Assembly: GCA_033239005.1 (NCBI GenBank) | Contig: BSQZ01000005.1 | Location: 6,785,001 to 6,849,000, forward strand | Source: Lamellibrachia satsuma | Taxonomy: Eukaryota; Annelida; Polychaeta; Sabellida; Siboglinidae | Length of the DNA: 64,000 bases | Direction: 5' to 3' | The notes under the pieces: generated by a model | What the model saw: only the letters and a program-made list of their open reading frames with translations | Databases searched by the model: none | What the model was told of the DNA's origin: nothing | Made by a program: the position numbers and the translations under genes | Part shown: positions 43,872 to 54,565 of the stretch, piece by piece | How the letters are laid out: each line of letters starts with the position of its first letter | How positions within the stretch are numbered: position 1 is the first letter of the stretch

Positions 43872-43908
43872 ATGCGCATGCGCCGGAAGTGATCACTCTA
43901 AGATGGCG
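43872..43908 (+). promoter_or_regulatory. Promoter-like cluster: NRF1, ETS and YY1 motifs
   Basis: Within 37 bp lie TGCGCATGCGC (NRF1 consensus), CCGGAAGTG (ETS/GABP consensus) and AAGATGGCG (YY1 consensus at an ATG). This trio is the classic signature of TATA-less housekeeping promoters in animals, with the YY1 site overlapping the start codon. The ATG at 43,902 opens MASTTASVEYLL and then a stop, so a donor inside it would be needed for it to be a first exon. The patch is an island of CpG in AT-rich DNA. No downstream exon was identified. Confidence 0.45.
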
Positions 43909-45560
43909 TCTACTACCGCGTCGGTCGAGTACCTGTTATAAATAAACCTACATAACCCTGCCTAAGGAATACAACACACTCCAAGTGGAAAAGGTTTATT
44001 ATATTGCCAATAGTATCATCGAACAGTTGTGTTAACTGGTATGTCTGTTTATTATCTATGCATTTAGCAATTCCCTCTGCCGTTACTTTGTCAGTCAAAA
44101 CGCTTAGAAAGTGTCTCGTCTCCCTGCCAGCAACAGACTAGCCACATTTTCATGCAGCTAATATACAGTCATGAGCTGCATCAGAAGCAGAAAAAGATAG
44201 TTGTCACTAACAATTAATCTGTCCCTATACACTAATCACAACTCCATATGAAATGTACAATCGTATGTAGAATGCCAGCAGAAAGGTTCGTAGAGCCATC
44301 TTCGAAATATGTATCAAAATTAACACCATATCAAATATGTGTACTCCGTAGTATAGATATTATTTATCTACAAAACCAAATGACGTTTATACATAAACCA
44401 TCCGCATTCTGTTAGGTCACAAATTCGTTGTTTATAATGCACCTTTTGTTTTCATAGTAGCTGTCTCGAAGCATTTCTTTGTTCACCCATTTCGTCCGAC
44501 TGGCTATCAACGCAATGCACTTCTACCTATTTAGCTGATATCAGCTTTTACAGACAACACCACAGGAAGCACGCAGTGTGTGCTATGGACATACAACGTA
44601 TGTTGATACAGATATCATGCAAGTCAACACGGATATAGCACACGAAATGCTGTCTTGCACACTCCTCCATATTTCTTCAATTGGTCGTTCTTCAGTCATG
44701 ATAGGCCCCACACAGTATGCCATTTGTCGCTTCATTAGCAGAAGCACCAACTTCGCATGGATTGTTATATACGACACGCTAAATTCAAGAATTCCCTGCA
44801 TGCTGGCTGGTGGACAGGAATTAACACCTTTTGTCTGTGCTGGCGGAGGTAATCAACGAACCACGACAGGCATTGTCCATGCGAACGGACGGCGTTGTCC
44901 TGTTTGCATCAGATAATCTTTAGCAGCACCACGCCTGGACACTTGTCCACGCCGTGAATGAAGTTGTAATCCTCACCTAGAAGTGCAATTTTTATATTGC
45001 AATTATTCTGTATCGACACATGCGTGTTGTTCTATTGAGGATACGTAATCGTTCTGTTTACACCAATTTTCTCAACACGTTTACACACAAAAATAATAGT
45101 ACGCATCGGTTAGTGTGTGTTCCATGTTCTGCTGCAAATGTGACTTGAATGTGGGCAGAAAATGACAGCCCCTTACACTGGACTCACAAGCATGCACACA
45201 CACGCATGCACGAGGGAGGGATGGAGGGAGGCGGGGACGGAAGCAGACAGGTGGAAGGTGGGAAGACAGGCAGACAAACAGAAACATTGCTTTCGTGGTA
45301 TCCAGTCCTTGGGATTGTTCAAAGTGTTTGACATTTCAACCCATGGCAGAAATATTCGTTCAAAATCCACCTCAACTCTGGGATGCAATTATTCTGGTAT
45401 CCTAATTGTATCGACATATGCATATTTTTATGTCGAGAATACGTAATCGCTGCTTTCGAACATCTGGTGATCGTTGCAGGTGTGTGGCCGTGTTTTACAC
45501 AAGTTTGGAGTTGCTAAGTTAAGTATAGCTTCAGTGCAGATGGCAACTGATGGAGACGTC
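43909..45560. other. No gene identified
   Basis: Several open frames exist, such as 44,578-44,916, but none shows a family I recognise. A GGGA/GGAGG-rich patch occurs at 45,210-45,270. Confidence 0.4.
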
Positions 45561-45565
45561 GCATG

Positions 45566-46042
45566 AATCCTTGGGGATTCCCACGTTTTCTGGAGAAATT
45601 TGTCAGGGTTACTGAGGTACGTTATTCTGGTTCTTTGTTAGAATATATGGATTGCGCGATCGCTTTCCACGGGTATCGTGGAGGCACTGTTGCTTCCCTT
45701 GAGGAGGAAGTTGGCTAGCGCGGTGCCTAGCTTAGTGGTGTTATCGGTCGGGGGTAATGATTTGGACCACGCCGGAACCCCTCAAACTTTGAAAATAGGC
45801 ATGCGTTTGTATGAGTATGCCCAGGCGTTGGTCACTTTGGGCGTTAAGCGGGTGGTAGTTTGCCAGAATGTGCGTCGGCAGAGTTGGCGGCATATCTCCT
45901 ACGAGGAAGGTACGGCTAGGGTAACGGAAGTTAACAAGTTTCTGAGGGGAGTGTGTGACGATCCGCATGTATCGTTCTGGAGACATAAGGGGTTTTGGAA
46001 TGTCCAACGCCAGATATTCCGTCCCGATGGGGTTCACTTTAA
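45566..46042 (+). pseudogene. SGNH hydrolase of a YR-type retrotransposon, main part
   Basis: Three frames joined by two small frameshifts give all landmark blocks of an SGNH/GDSL hydrolase: ILGDSHVFW (block I, nucleophile Ser) at about 45,569, LVVLSVGGNDLDH (block III, GGND) at about 45,738, and FRPDGVHF (block V, Asp and His) just before 46,042. Between them are GVKRVVVCQNVRR and DPHVSFWRHKGF. Such stand-alone hydrolase ORFs are known from some tyrosine-recombinase (DIRS/Ngaro-like) retrotransposons; their role is unknown. The gene is cut after DGVHF by CR1-D, and its last residues reappear at 50,977-51,059. The same-strand YR element begins 0.8 kb further on. Confidence 0.72.
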
Positions 46043-46130
46043 TTTAACAAGATTTGCCATCCAAGCCAAAGGCCCAGATGGCAAGTGGACAAGGAAGCCA
46101 TTGGCTTATCGAGAGTCCAACAATGTTCAC

Positions 46131-48880
46131 CTACTTATAACACGCCCTCCTGATATATGTGTCAACCTTGTTTTTAAACATATTCACGCTGCTAGCAGTT
46201 ACACAATCTGTAGACAGTTTGTTCCATTCATTTACTGTCCTCTGTGAGAAAGAGTGCTTCCTGATGTCCAATCTACATTGATCCTTTACTAATTTTACCT
46301 CATGTCCTCTAGTTCTGCTATCCTTCTTGAGTGAGAAAAACATATTTCTATCAATATTTTCATACCCATTCAATATCTTAAAAACTTCAATCTGATCTCC
46401 TCTTAACCTCCTTGTCTCTAGAGTTGTTAAACCACATTCTTTCAGGCGTTCTTCATAACTAAGGTCTCTAAGTTCTGGAATCATTTTAGTTGCTCTCCTT
46501 TGTATGCGTTCAAGCGTATCTATATCCTTCTTACGATATGGTCTCCATGCTTGTATACAGTATTCTAAATGAGGTCTAACTATTGCTTTATAAAGAGGTA
46601 TAATTAACTTTTTTCCCTTGTATGTTATGTTTCTTCTAATCAATCCAAGAATTTGATTACCCTTTGAAGCTGCAATACCACACTGCTCTGAAACTTTCAT
46701 ATCAGCGCTTATTGTAACTCCTAAGTCCTTTTCTTTTACAGTAGTACCAAGAACAGTAGCTCCCATTTTATAGTTTACATTCAAGTTCCCATGTCCTGTA
46801 TGTAGGCATTTACATTTCCCAAAATTGAACAGCATCTGCCATTTCTCAGACCATTTCACTAATCTGTCTAGATCGTTTTGTAAATGTTGTTTATCACCAT
46901 CAGTATTAACCTTTCTAAACAGTTTTGTGTCGTCCGCAAATTTCAGTACGTTACTTGTTATACTCTCGTCCAAGTCATTGATATAAATTAAGAATAATAT
47001 AGGTCCTAATACTGATCCTTGGTACCCCACTCAAAACCGATTTCCAATTTGAAACTTCGCCATCTACTACAACTCGTTGTCTTCTGTCAGTCAGCCATTG
47101 TTCTATCCAGTCAGTTATGCTATCCCCGATACCATGGGCTTTTAATTTAAGTAGCAATCTTTGATGTGGCACTTTGTCAAAAGCTTTCTGAAAATCTAAG
47201 TAGATAATATCTACTGGCGATCCCTCGTCTATCCACTTAGTGATTTCTTCCAAAAAACATAACACATTTGTTAAGCATGACCTCGCTTTAAGGAATCCAT
47301 GTTGAGATGAATTTAATAATTTATGCTTAACGAGGAAGTCCACCATATGGTCTTTAATTAACCTTTCTAATAATTTACAAATCACTGACGTTAAACTCAC
47401 TGGTCTGTAATTCTCTGACTTATTTCTCGAACCCTTTTTAAATAATGGTATGATGTTTGCTGCTTTCCATTCAAACGGAACAACTACCTCTTTTAATGAC
47501 AAGTTGAATACTCTTGCAAGTGGTATACTGATTTGATCTACTGTTTCCATTAGTAATTTTGGAGGAATCCCATCCACTCCCGGTGATTTGTTATCCTTCA
47601 TTGCCTTTATTTTCCTAGCTACCAATTCTGGAGTTACAACTAACGGTCCTAAATAGTCAGATTTAGCCCCCTGAAATTTAGCATCAGCAACTGGTAATGA
47701 ACTAATATCTTCTTTTGTAAACACTGAACTGAAGTGACCATTTAGGTCTTCCGCCATTAAAAACCCCTGTGATATTATATTTCCAGCACTGTCTTCTAGA
47801 GGTCCAACCTTGTCTTGTACGTTTTGTTTACTCCTGACATATGCATAAAAACTCTTGCTGTCAGTTTTTATGTTACATGCCAGTTTTTGCTCATAGCTTC
47901 TTTTAGATTGTCTGATTTCAGTTGTAGCTGCATTAAGTGCCTCTTTGTATTTTGCATAGTCTTCTTCCTTTCTGGTACGCCTATAAACCCTCCACATAGT
48001 TTGTTTTAGCATTATTTTTCTAATTGCCTCTTTTGACACTTGTTTCTTTCTACACCGTTTTCCTTGTTTTCGGAAGGGAACAAATTTATCAATGATACTC
48101 TCAATTTCATATTTTAGAATATTCCAACATTCAATTGCAGTCTTATTCATCAGCATGTTATTCCAATCTAGCTGTGCTAAGTATTTTCTCATATCTTTGT
48201 AGTTACCTTTGTGGAAGTTTCTCTTGTACGTTTTCTTATTTTTACTTTCTGATTTTACATTGATGTCAAAATGTATTTGATTATAGTCACTATTACCCAA
48301 TGGTTCAAATATTTTTACATTGTCCACTAATTCTTTTTGTGATGACAAAACTATATCTAATACATTTTCTCCCCTGGTTGGTTCTAGTACGTGCTGAGTA
48401 AGAAAGCTATCCTGGATTAAACATAGAAATTGTTGATCCTCAATCCCTGTGCTCTCTAGAGAATTCCATTGTATGTGTCCATGGTTAAAATCTCCCATTA
48501 TGATACATTCCCCTTTACTAACTTCCTTTATAGCGTTTTTTATTTTTGTGTTGTCCTCTTCGTTTATGTTTGGACTTCGGTAAACTAATCCAACAGTTAA
48601 TTTTGAATTCCTGAAACAATTTTGCACCAAACAGCTTCATCGCAATCTGCTTCCCTTTCTAGTTTTATTTCATAAGCCTGAATAGATTCTTTAACATATA
48701 AAATAACTCCCCCCCCTTCTTCCTATTCGATCTTTCCTAAACATTACGTATCCTGTCAGTCCTAATTCAGCATCTGTTATATCTATGTTGGCCCATGATT
48801 CAGTTATACCAATTATGTGAGGGTCAATATCTTCTACCATAATGTTTAATTCGTTTTCTTATTTACTATGCTCCTTGCAT
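46131..48880 (-). pseudogene. CR1-D ORF2 (endonuclease + RT), broken by frameshifts
   Basis: Frames 48,630-46,975 and 47,030-46,131 hold most of the protein: VYRSPN, MGDFNHGHIQWN, NSDYNQIHF (endonuclease; the usual SDH is SDY here), SPGVDGIPPKLLME, IIYLDFQKAFDKVPHQR, then after a frameshift near 47,020 SVLGPILFLIYINDL and the intact KFADDTKLF. The C-terminus is complete (KHSFSQRTVNEWNKLSTDCV...). Upstream of 48,630 the endonuclease N-terminus (RCVCLNARSIVNK near 48,865) is in other frames with stops. So the element is recent but no longer codes for a working ORF2. Confidence 0.85.
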
Positions 48881-49019
48881 TTAAACATACGCATCTATAA
48901 CCTTTTTCAGAGATGTTTTTCGGATGATTTGATATTGGTTTATATGTGCTAGTGGTCTCTTGTTCTGCTTGAGACACCTCTAGGTAACCCCCTGCACTTC
49001 TAGTTTAAAGAATGTTTAC

Positions 49020-50240
49020 TTCCAAAAATATTTGTCATTGTACCCAAGTCGCTATCTACTGCTGCTGAAAGTTTGTCCGCGAATACTGCCGCCCCCTTTC
49101 CACTTAAATGAAGCCCATCCTTCATGTACATATCACCTCCCAACAAAACTTTCCCATAAATCCACAAATCCAACTTCCTCTTCCCTACACAGCCTCTGGA
49201 CTAACATGTTAATTGCCATCCCCGACAATTTCGATATTTATGACCCCTCCTGCCCATCACAGGTAAAATCCCTGACAGTATTACTTGCTCAACCCGCGTC
49301 TGTTTTAGTGTTCTGACCAACTGCCTATATTTCCTAACTATGGCAGTTGTGCCCTCCTCTCTACGTTATTTGTCCCTACATGTACTAAAACAGATCCACC
49401 CTTACCCGAGCCTACGATGTTTTTACCCTCTCAGTTATCGCCTCTATTTTGGCTCCAGGCAAGCAGACCACCACATCATCTCCCTTGTTTAAGACTCTGT
49501 CGGTCTTCCTAACTATCGAATCCCCCACAAACACCCTCGCTCTCTTCCTCACCCCCTCTATCACTGCTGCAGAATAACTCTTCCTTTCGATCCCCTCCAT
49601 CACATTCTGTCCTGACCCCTTCCCTTCCGTCTCCCCCACTCCCTTCTCCTTCCCTCCTGTCTCCCCTACTCCCCTCTCCTTCACTCCGGTTGTTTTCCCT
49701 CCCGTCTCCCCCACTCCCTTCTCCTTCCCTCCTGTCTCCGCTACTCCCCTCTCCTTCACCCCGGTTGTCTTCCCTCCCGTCTCCCCCACTCCCTTCTCCT
49801 TCCCTCCTGTCTCCCCTACTCCCCTCTCCTTCACCCCGGTTGTCTTCCCTCCCGTTCCTTTCCTTCCCGTCTCCTTACGTCCTGTCTCCCTATGACCTGT
49901 CACCTTCCCTCCTCTCAGCTTCCTCCCAGGCTGAGGTGAGCTCTCCCTAGCATCTCTTGTGTCTTTCCCCACTTTATCGTCTACTGTTCCCTCACCGGAA
50001 CTACTGGCACAACTCCCCTGTTCCCTTCCCACCATTGCCACAACGAGCAGTTTCAGCTTTCCAACTCCACCTCTATTTCCTTCATCCTTGCGCATCCCTA
50101 CACTCAAAATTAAAACTATCTGCCTGGACCTCAGCCCAGGACTTTTCGCACCCAGACTTGACGAAATCTACCCAGTTACTACAACTGCCACAAATTACGT
50201 GCCTTGTGGCCTTTAACTGTCGTTTGCACGGGGCCATCAT
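49020..50240 (-). pseudogene. CR1-D ORF1: Cys-rich finger, repeat region, SGNH esterase
   Basis: The ATG at 50,240 opens MMAPCKRQLKATRHVICGSC, then SNWVDFVKSGCEKSW...FECR, a PHD-like C-x2-C...C...C finger. A frame change near 50,105 leads into the next frame: a Gly/Lys/Glu-rich region with three 25-residue repeats (GGKTTGVKERGVGET + GGKEKGVGET). The esterase then starts with RVFVGDSIVRKTDR (block I). After more frameshifts near 49,420 and 49,350 come SVLVHVGTNN (block III), LSGILPVMG and KDGLHLSGKG (block V, near 49,095). PHD-type and esterase domains in CR1 ORF1 are known. Decayed, but with the full domain order that copy C lacks. Confidence 0.75.
49622..49852. repeat. 75-bp coding minisatellite in CR1-D ORF1
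   Basis: Three tandem 75-bp units encode GGKTTGVKERGVGET + GGKEKGVGET, and each unit itself contains a shorter internal repeat (KERGVGETGG / KEKGVGETGG). The strand bias (C/T-rich on the plus strand) is strong. Confidence 0.85.
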
Positions 50241-50976
50241 ACAATTTAGTTTTAATTAGTTTGCTACGTTAGCCTTGAATAAGGCTGTTTTTGTGATCAA
50301 ATGAACACTTTAGACTAAAAATCCTGCCACCTAGCGAATACGGAGAACACTGTGTAACAAAACAACGAAGTGAGTGTGTACTAATTTACGCTAAAGTCCT
50401 GCTGTTAATTCCTTTTTACCGAAAACGTTGACTACCACTATGTCAGATATTACCTTATGTATGTAATTTAAGTAAATAAATCACTTTATCTTATATATAT
50501 ATATTAGCTAATGTAAACGATAGCTCGATGCACGGGTTGAATGACTTGTAAACAAACTCCCTTTTATCACTCGTTGAGTTTGAATCCGGGAAAAAAATAC
50601 TACCTCTGTTAACAACAACGGTTTCTTAATATATGTCTACAAGAAGTTGGTGAACAATATATGTATAATACTAATACTTATTCTAACCAATATTCACTGT
50701 TACTGACTATTCATTGTTATCTAATTTTTCGAATTGTAAACACCCCTATTAACGCTCGCTGAATTCCCTGACAGAATCCGAAACTAACTTACTCTAAAAT
50801 ACTCCCTCTGACTAATAATTAACAAAACCTGTTTCCTAATATATGTCTACAATACGTTTGTGTATAATATATATGCAATAGTAATACTTATTCTATTTGA
50901 TATTCCACGTATTTCTGTAAATGATCTACACCAAATTCAAGTCGCTGCACCAAGTCCAAGTAGCCGGAAGCCTGTG

Positions 50977-51059
50977 ATGACTTGGGGAACCATAAGCTGT
51001 TCCGCAGCATCAAAGGGGCAGTGTTTAGTGCTGGGAAATTGGTGCATCATCCTAAATAA
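50977..51059 (+). pseudogene. SGNH hydrolase, C-terminal end beyond the CR1 insertion
   Basis: The frame reads DLGNHKLFRSIKGAVFSAGK, then LVHHPK and TAA at 51,057-51,059. This is the helix expected right after the block V DGVHF of the hydrolase at 45,566-46,042. It fixes the 5' boundary of CR1-D. Confidence 0.7.
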
Positions 51060-51195
51060 ATTGTAGCCGGGGTGCTTTTGAACGTGGTTTTCATGGCCAT
51101 TATTTAGTGTAAACTTTCAGAGTGCACGATGCGAGGATATATTAGCAGTGCTTGGAAGTGAATCTTTAATTTATACGTTGTGAATTACCAAGATT

Positions 51196-51720
51196 AAATC
51201 GTCATGCAAAAAAATGCAAGGCCATGGATTATTTAGATTAAACCACCATGCACAATTGCGGAGGCATGGAATATTTACCTTAAACCGCCATGCAAACATG
51301 CGGAGGCATGGATTAGTCAGTTAAAACCGCCACGCACAATTGCGGAGGCATGGAATATTTACCTTAAACCGCCATGCAAACACGAGGAGGCATGGATTAC
51401 TCAGATTAAACCGCCATGCAAACCTGCGGAGGCATGGAATAGTCAGCTTAAACCGACATGCAAAATTGCGGAGGCATGGATTAGTCAGCTTAAACCGACA
51501 TGCAACATTGCGGAGGCATGGAATAGTCAGCTTAAACCGACATGCAAAATTGCGGAGGCATGGATTAGTCAGCTTAAACCGACATGCAACATTGCGGAGG
51601 CATGGAATAGTCAGCTTAAACCGACATGCAAAATGGCGGAGGCATGGTTTGGGTAGTTTAGACACGTTATTGCGAACATGGAGTTGTTCAACTGGCATGC
51701 AAAATTTCGGAGGCATGCAT
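51196..51720. repeat. Satellite, 42-bp unit, about 12 copies
   Basis: The unit GCGGAGGCATGGATTAGTCA + GCTTAAACCGACATGCAAAA + TT repeats from about 51,196 to 51,720, most regular in the middle where GGAATAG and GGATTAG alternate (a higher-order 84-bp pattern). Because 42 is divisible by 3, one frame stays open on each strand. It lies between the hydrolase end and the gag start of the YR element and may belong to its 5' end. Confidence 0.92.
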
Positions 51721-51810
51721 TAATTCGATTATGGGTTGGTTTAGAACGCCATGGGGACGTTATATGATTGACTGAGTAACTGGTGTTGTAATTGTCAGTA
51801 ATGTTTCAGA

Positions 51811-52960
51811 ATGCCCCCGATCAGACGATCACAGCGGCAGAGGGCCAGAGTGGCAGCAGCCCAGGGCCTCCCCATACCGACCGACGTGGTCACACCGGCT
51901 GCCGAGCCGGACCCAGTCCAGCCCGCGGTTCGTCTCGCTACAGCAGCAGCACCCTTGACAAATCGGCAACGGTGGGAGGCTGATGTCGAAAGTCGCCTTG
52001 CGTCCACGGAAATGCTGCAACGCGAGATGCGCGAAATCAGAAATTTATTGCAACCTGTTTTGCCTAATGTTGCAGTGGCCTCTACTGGTCCAGTAGCTTC
52101 GAGCAGTGGGGCCTCTGCTGTTGCGTCGACTAGCCGCCAGAAGGAGCCACCGGCTGCATCGGCTACGGTTGCATCAACAAGCCGTCAGGGGGCATCACCT
52201 CATGGGTCAGCGCCCATGCCGACTGTAGATGCCCCCCCCCAATGGCAGACGGGGGAGGGCCTGATTGGATGCAGTCGGCAATCCCATGGCAGGTAGTGTG
52301 GATGACATCCATGTATTGCAAGGGGACATGCAAACTAGGGTTGCTAGCCTAGTGCTGCCAACGTTAACAGTGCATGCTCATGTTCCCGAAAAAAATTAGA
52401 GCTAAAATTTGGGCGGGGGAGTTTGTGGACCTCTATACTTTGCTGCCTGAAGTTAGCCTAGGTCAACAGGACTTCAGTCTGACGATTCGCCCCAGTGATA
52501 ATGACAGTAACCCAGCAGTCTGCGTGATCCCTCGAGCAAAATCTGAAATTCGTTCTTTTCCGCAGTGGTCTAAAGCCAAAGATGCTGAAATACATGCATG
52601 TGGTCAGGAACCTTTCCGAGCGTGGGGGGGAACTGGCGGGGGTACGATGAATCATTCAGGACCCTTATGCGTAGTGAGGGGTGGGCCTGGGATTGCATAA
52701 ACTATGAATTATGGTTGAACGCTGCGCAGCAGCCACTCCCTAGGGTGGCACCGCAGGTGGGATCTTCCTTTCTCAACAGGGGTACAGGTACCCGTGCAAA
52801 CGCTGTCTGCTTTGCGTTCAACCCAGCGCGCTGTATGCGAAATCCCTGTCGTTTCAGACACCTCTGCAGATGGTGTGGCGGCAGCCACCCTGGCTTCCAA
52901 TGCCCAAAGTCACACATCCGTAAGTCAACCATTTTCCAGCGCCCCGTGCCCAAACCGTAA
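51811..52960 (+). pseudogene. YR retrotransposon gag-like protein
   Basis: ATG at 51,811: MPPIRRSQRQRARVAAAQGL, an acidic/Ala-rich region with a likely coiled coil (NRQRWEADVESRLAS...MLQREMREIRNLLQ) and a Ser/Ala linker. After a frame change in a C run near 52,230 comes VPEKIRAKIWAGEFVDLYTL, the conserved core of DIRS-group gag. A second shift near 52,590 leads to GYDESFRTLMRSEGWAWDCI and the Cys/His-rich end CFAFNPARCMRNPCRFRHLC + RWCGGSHPGFQC. It would package the RNA. Frame breaks lie at homopolymers. Confidence 0.68.
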
Positions 52961-53777
52961 ACATTCCATGCCCTTGCCTGTGTCCCCTACAGCTCTGGAG
53001 AATGTGTTAAAGGGGTACGATGCGTCAAAAATCCAATATCTAGTTAACAGGTTTACTTCGGGTTTTGAAATTGGTTGTTTGGATATCCCAGCACAGAAGG
53101 GAGAGGGTGTCAAAAACATGAAATCTGCCTTTGATTTCCCCCAGGTGATAGACTCAAAATTGAAGAAGGAGATAGAACTCGGCAGGATTTTGGGCCCCTT
53201 CCATGAGCCACCAGTTAATCCTGCTTTCAGAATCTCGCCGTTAGGGGTCGTGCCTAAGAAAGTGCCAGGGGAATTTCGGGTGATTCATAATTTGTCCCAC
53301 CCAGATGGAAATTCGGTTAATGATTACATTCCCAGGGAGTTTTCCACAGTGCACTATGCAACGATACAGGATGCAATTTCTTTCATTAAAGTATCTGACT
53401 CCATAGTTTTCATGGGTAAGGTAGACATAGAGGCAGCATTCAGGATTATGCCTATTGCTCCGAAAGACTCGCCTTTGTTAGGCTTTAAATTGAGAGGCCT
53501 GTATTATATGGATGCTGTGTTACCTATGGGTTGTTCCAGTGCTTGCGCTATCTTTGAAACGTTCAGCACAGCATTGGAATGGGTGGCAATGCACAAACTG
53601 GGGGTGACAAAGGCAATTCATGTGATTGACGATTTCCTGTTTCTAGCTACTTCCCAAGCGAAATGTCTGGCTGACATGCAGGCATTTATTAAGATGTGTG
53701 GGGATCTGGGTGTCCCATTGGCAACCGGGAAAACAGTGGGGCCATCTACTGCACTGCAGTTTTTTAGGAATAACTAG
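52794..53777 (+). CDS. YR retrotransposon reverse transcriptase
   Basis: The frame overlaps the gag end by about 170 nt. The RT domain runs from about 53,150 (LKKEIELGRILGPF) through NPAFRISPLGVVPKKVPGEF, RVIHNLSHP, the first catalytic Asp in MGKVDIEAAFRIMPI, the motif B region LPMGCSSACAIFETFS and the active site HVIDDFLFLA. Here the usual YxDD is VIDD, normal for DIRS/Ngaro RTs. The frame ends at TAG 53,772-53,777 where a small frame break separates it from RNase H (ALQF...). Confidence 0.82.
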   Translation: MQTLSALRSTQRAVCEIPVVSDTSADGVAAATLASNAQSHTSVSQPFSSAPCPNRKHSMPLPVSPTALENVLKGYDASKIQYLVNRFTSGFEIGCLDIPAQKGEGVKNMKSAFDFPQVIDSKLKKEIELGRILGPFHEPPVNPAFRISPLGVVPKKVPGEFRVIHNLSHPDGNSVNDYIPREFSTVHYATIQDAISFIKVSDSIVFMGKVDIEAAFRIMPIAPKDSPLLGFKLRGLYYMDAVLPMGCSSACAIFETFSTALEWVAMHKLGVTKAIHVIDDFLFLATSQAKCLADMQAFIKMCGDLGVPLATGKTVGPSTALQFFRNN

Positions 53778-53782
53778 ATGCA

Positions 53783-54565
53783 GTGAGCATGGAGGCACGC
53801 TTGCCTGAAGATAAATTAATGCAATGCCGATTGCTGCTGCGTTTGTTTTTAAGTAGGCATAAAGTAACGCTTAGAGAATTGCAATCATTGATAGGGGTGT
53901 TAAACTTCTGCTGTTCAGTAATTGGCCCAGGAAGAGCTTTTTTACGGAGGTTAATCGATCTGACTTTGGGTATCAGTAGACCGCACTATCACATTAGGTT
54001 GACCAGACAGGTGAAGCTCGATTTATTAAGATGGCAGGATTTTCTAACAGGTTTTAACGGGAAAGCCTTCTTTGTGGATGATACATTTCTGACTGGGGAT
54101 TATTTGCAGTTATTTACTGATGCATCGTTGGGCATAGGCTATGGGGCGATATGTTGGCCAGAGTGGTTTTTTGGTAGATGGCCCAGTACCTGGCATACCC
54201 TTAACATCACAGTACTTGAATTATATCCGATCATGGCGGCTGTGAAGACGTGGGGTGTTTCTTGGGCTAACAGTAGTGTGTGTTTCTTTACGGATAATGA
54301 AGCCCTAGTCACAATAATTAATAAGCAGATGTCCAGGGAACCAAGTGTGATGGTGTTAATTAGAAAGTTAGTATTCTCGTGCTTGCGTTTCAATATTCAG
54401 TTTACAGCTCGTCATGTCCCAGGTCGTGACAATACCTTGGCTGATAAATTATCCCGTTGTCAGGTAGACGAATTTCTGACACTGGCTCCGTGGGTCAACC
54501 TCGAACCAGCGACAGTGCCCTACCACGTCTCCCCAGCCGCCTTAGAGACACAGTACATGTGCTGA
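53783..54565 (+). CDS. YR retrotransposon RNase H (with RT connection)
   Basis: It continues the polyprotein after a short frame break: MEARLPEDKLMQCRLLLRLF, LRELQSLIGVLNFCCSVIGP, then RNase H with LQLFTDASLGIGYGAI (first Asp), VLELYPIMAA (Glu), VCFFTDNEALVTI (Asp) and HVPGRDNTLADKLSR (last Asp). It degrades the RNA strand of the hybrid. The end overlaps the recombinase frame by about 100 nt. Confidence 0.82.
   Translation: MSMEARLPEDKLMQCRLLLRLFLSRHKVTLRELQSLIGVLNFCCSVIGPGRAFLRRLIDLTLGISRPHYHIRLTRQVKLDLLRWQDFLTGFNGKAFFVDDTFLTGDYLQLFTDASLGIGYGAICWPEWFFGRWPSTWHTLNITVLELYPIMAAVKTWGVSWANSSVCFFTDNEALVTIINKQMSREPSVMVLIRKLVFSCLRFNIQFTARHVPGRDNTLADKLSRCQVDEFLTLAPWVNLEPATVPYHVSPAALETQYMC

Larger units (their letters stand above)
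46043..50976 (-). mobile_element. CR1-like LINE copy D, essentially full length (4.9 kb)
   Basis: On the minus strand: a 5' UTR of about 0.7 kb, ORF1 (Cys-rich finger, Gly/Lys-rich repeats, SGNH esterase), ORF2 (endonuclease + RT) and the 3' end GGATGGCAAATCTTGTTAAA at 46,043. Both ends are defined because it splits a hydrolase gene whose frame resumes at 50,977. It is a different subfamily from copies A and C (for example YKGKKLIIPLYKA against YKEKHLIVPLYKA). Copy E at 57.0 kb belongs to this subfamily. There is no clear target duplication. Confidence 0.88.

Noticed and set aside
44578..44916. 112-codon frame with Cys-rich end (RRCPVCIR)
   Set aside because: No recognisable domain, no splice context and no repeat relation; not supported as a gene.
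47815..48009. Plus-strand frames over 46-51 kb such as a Pro/Ser/Leu-rich one at 49.7 kb
   Set aside because: They are antisense shadows of CR1-D ORF1 and ORF2.
51321..51723. Frames of 127-131 codons on both strands across the 42-bp satellite
   Set aside because: The unit length is a multiple of three and lacks stops in these frames; repeat artefact.
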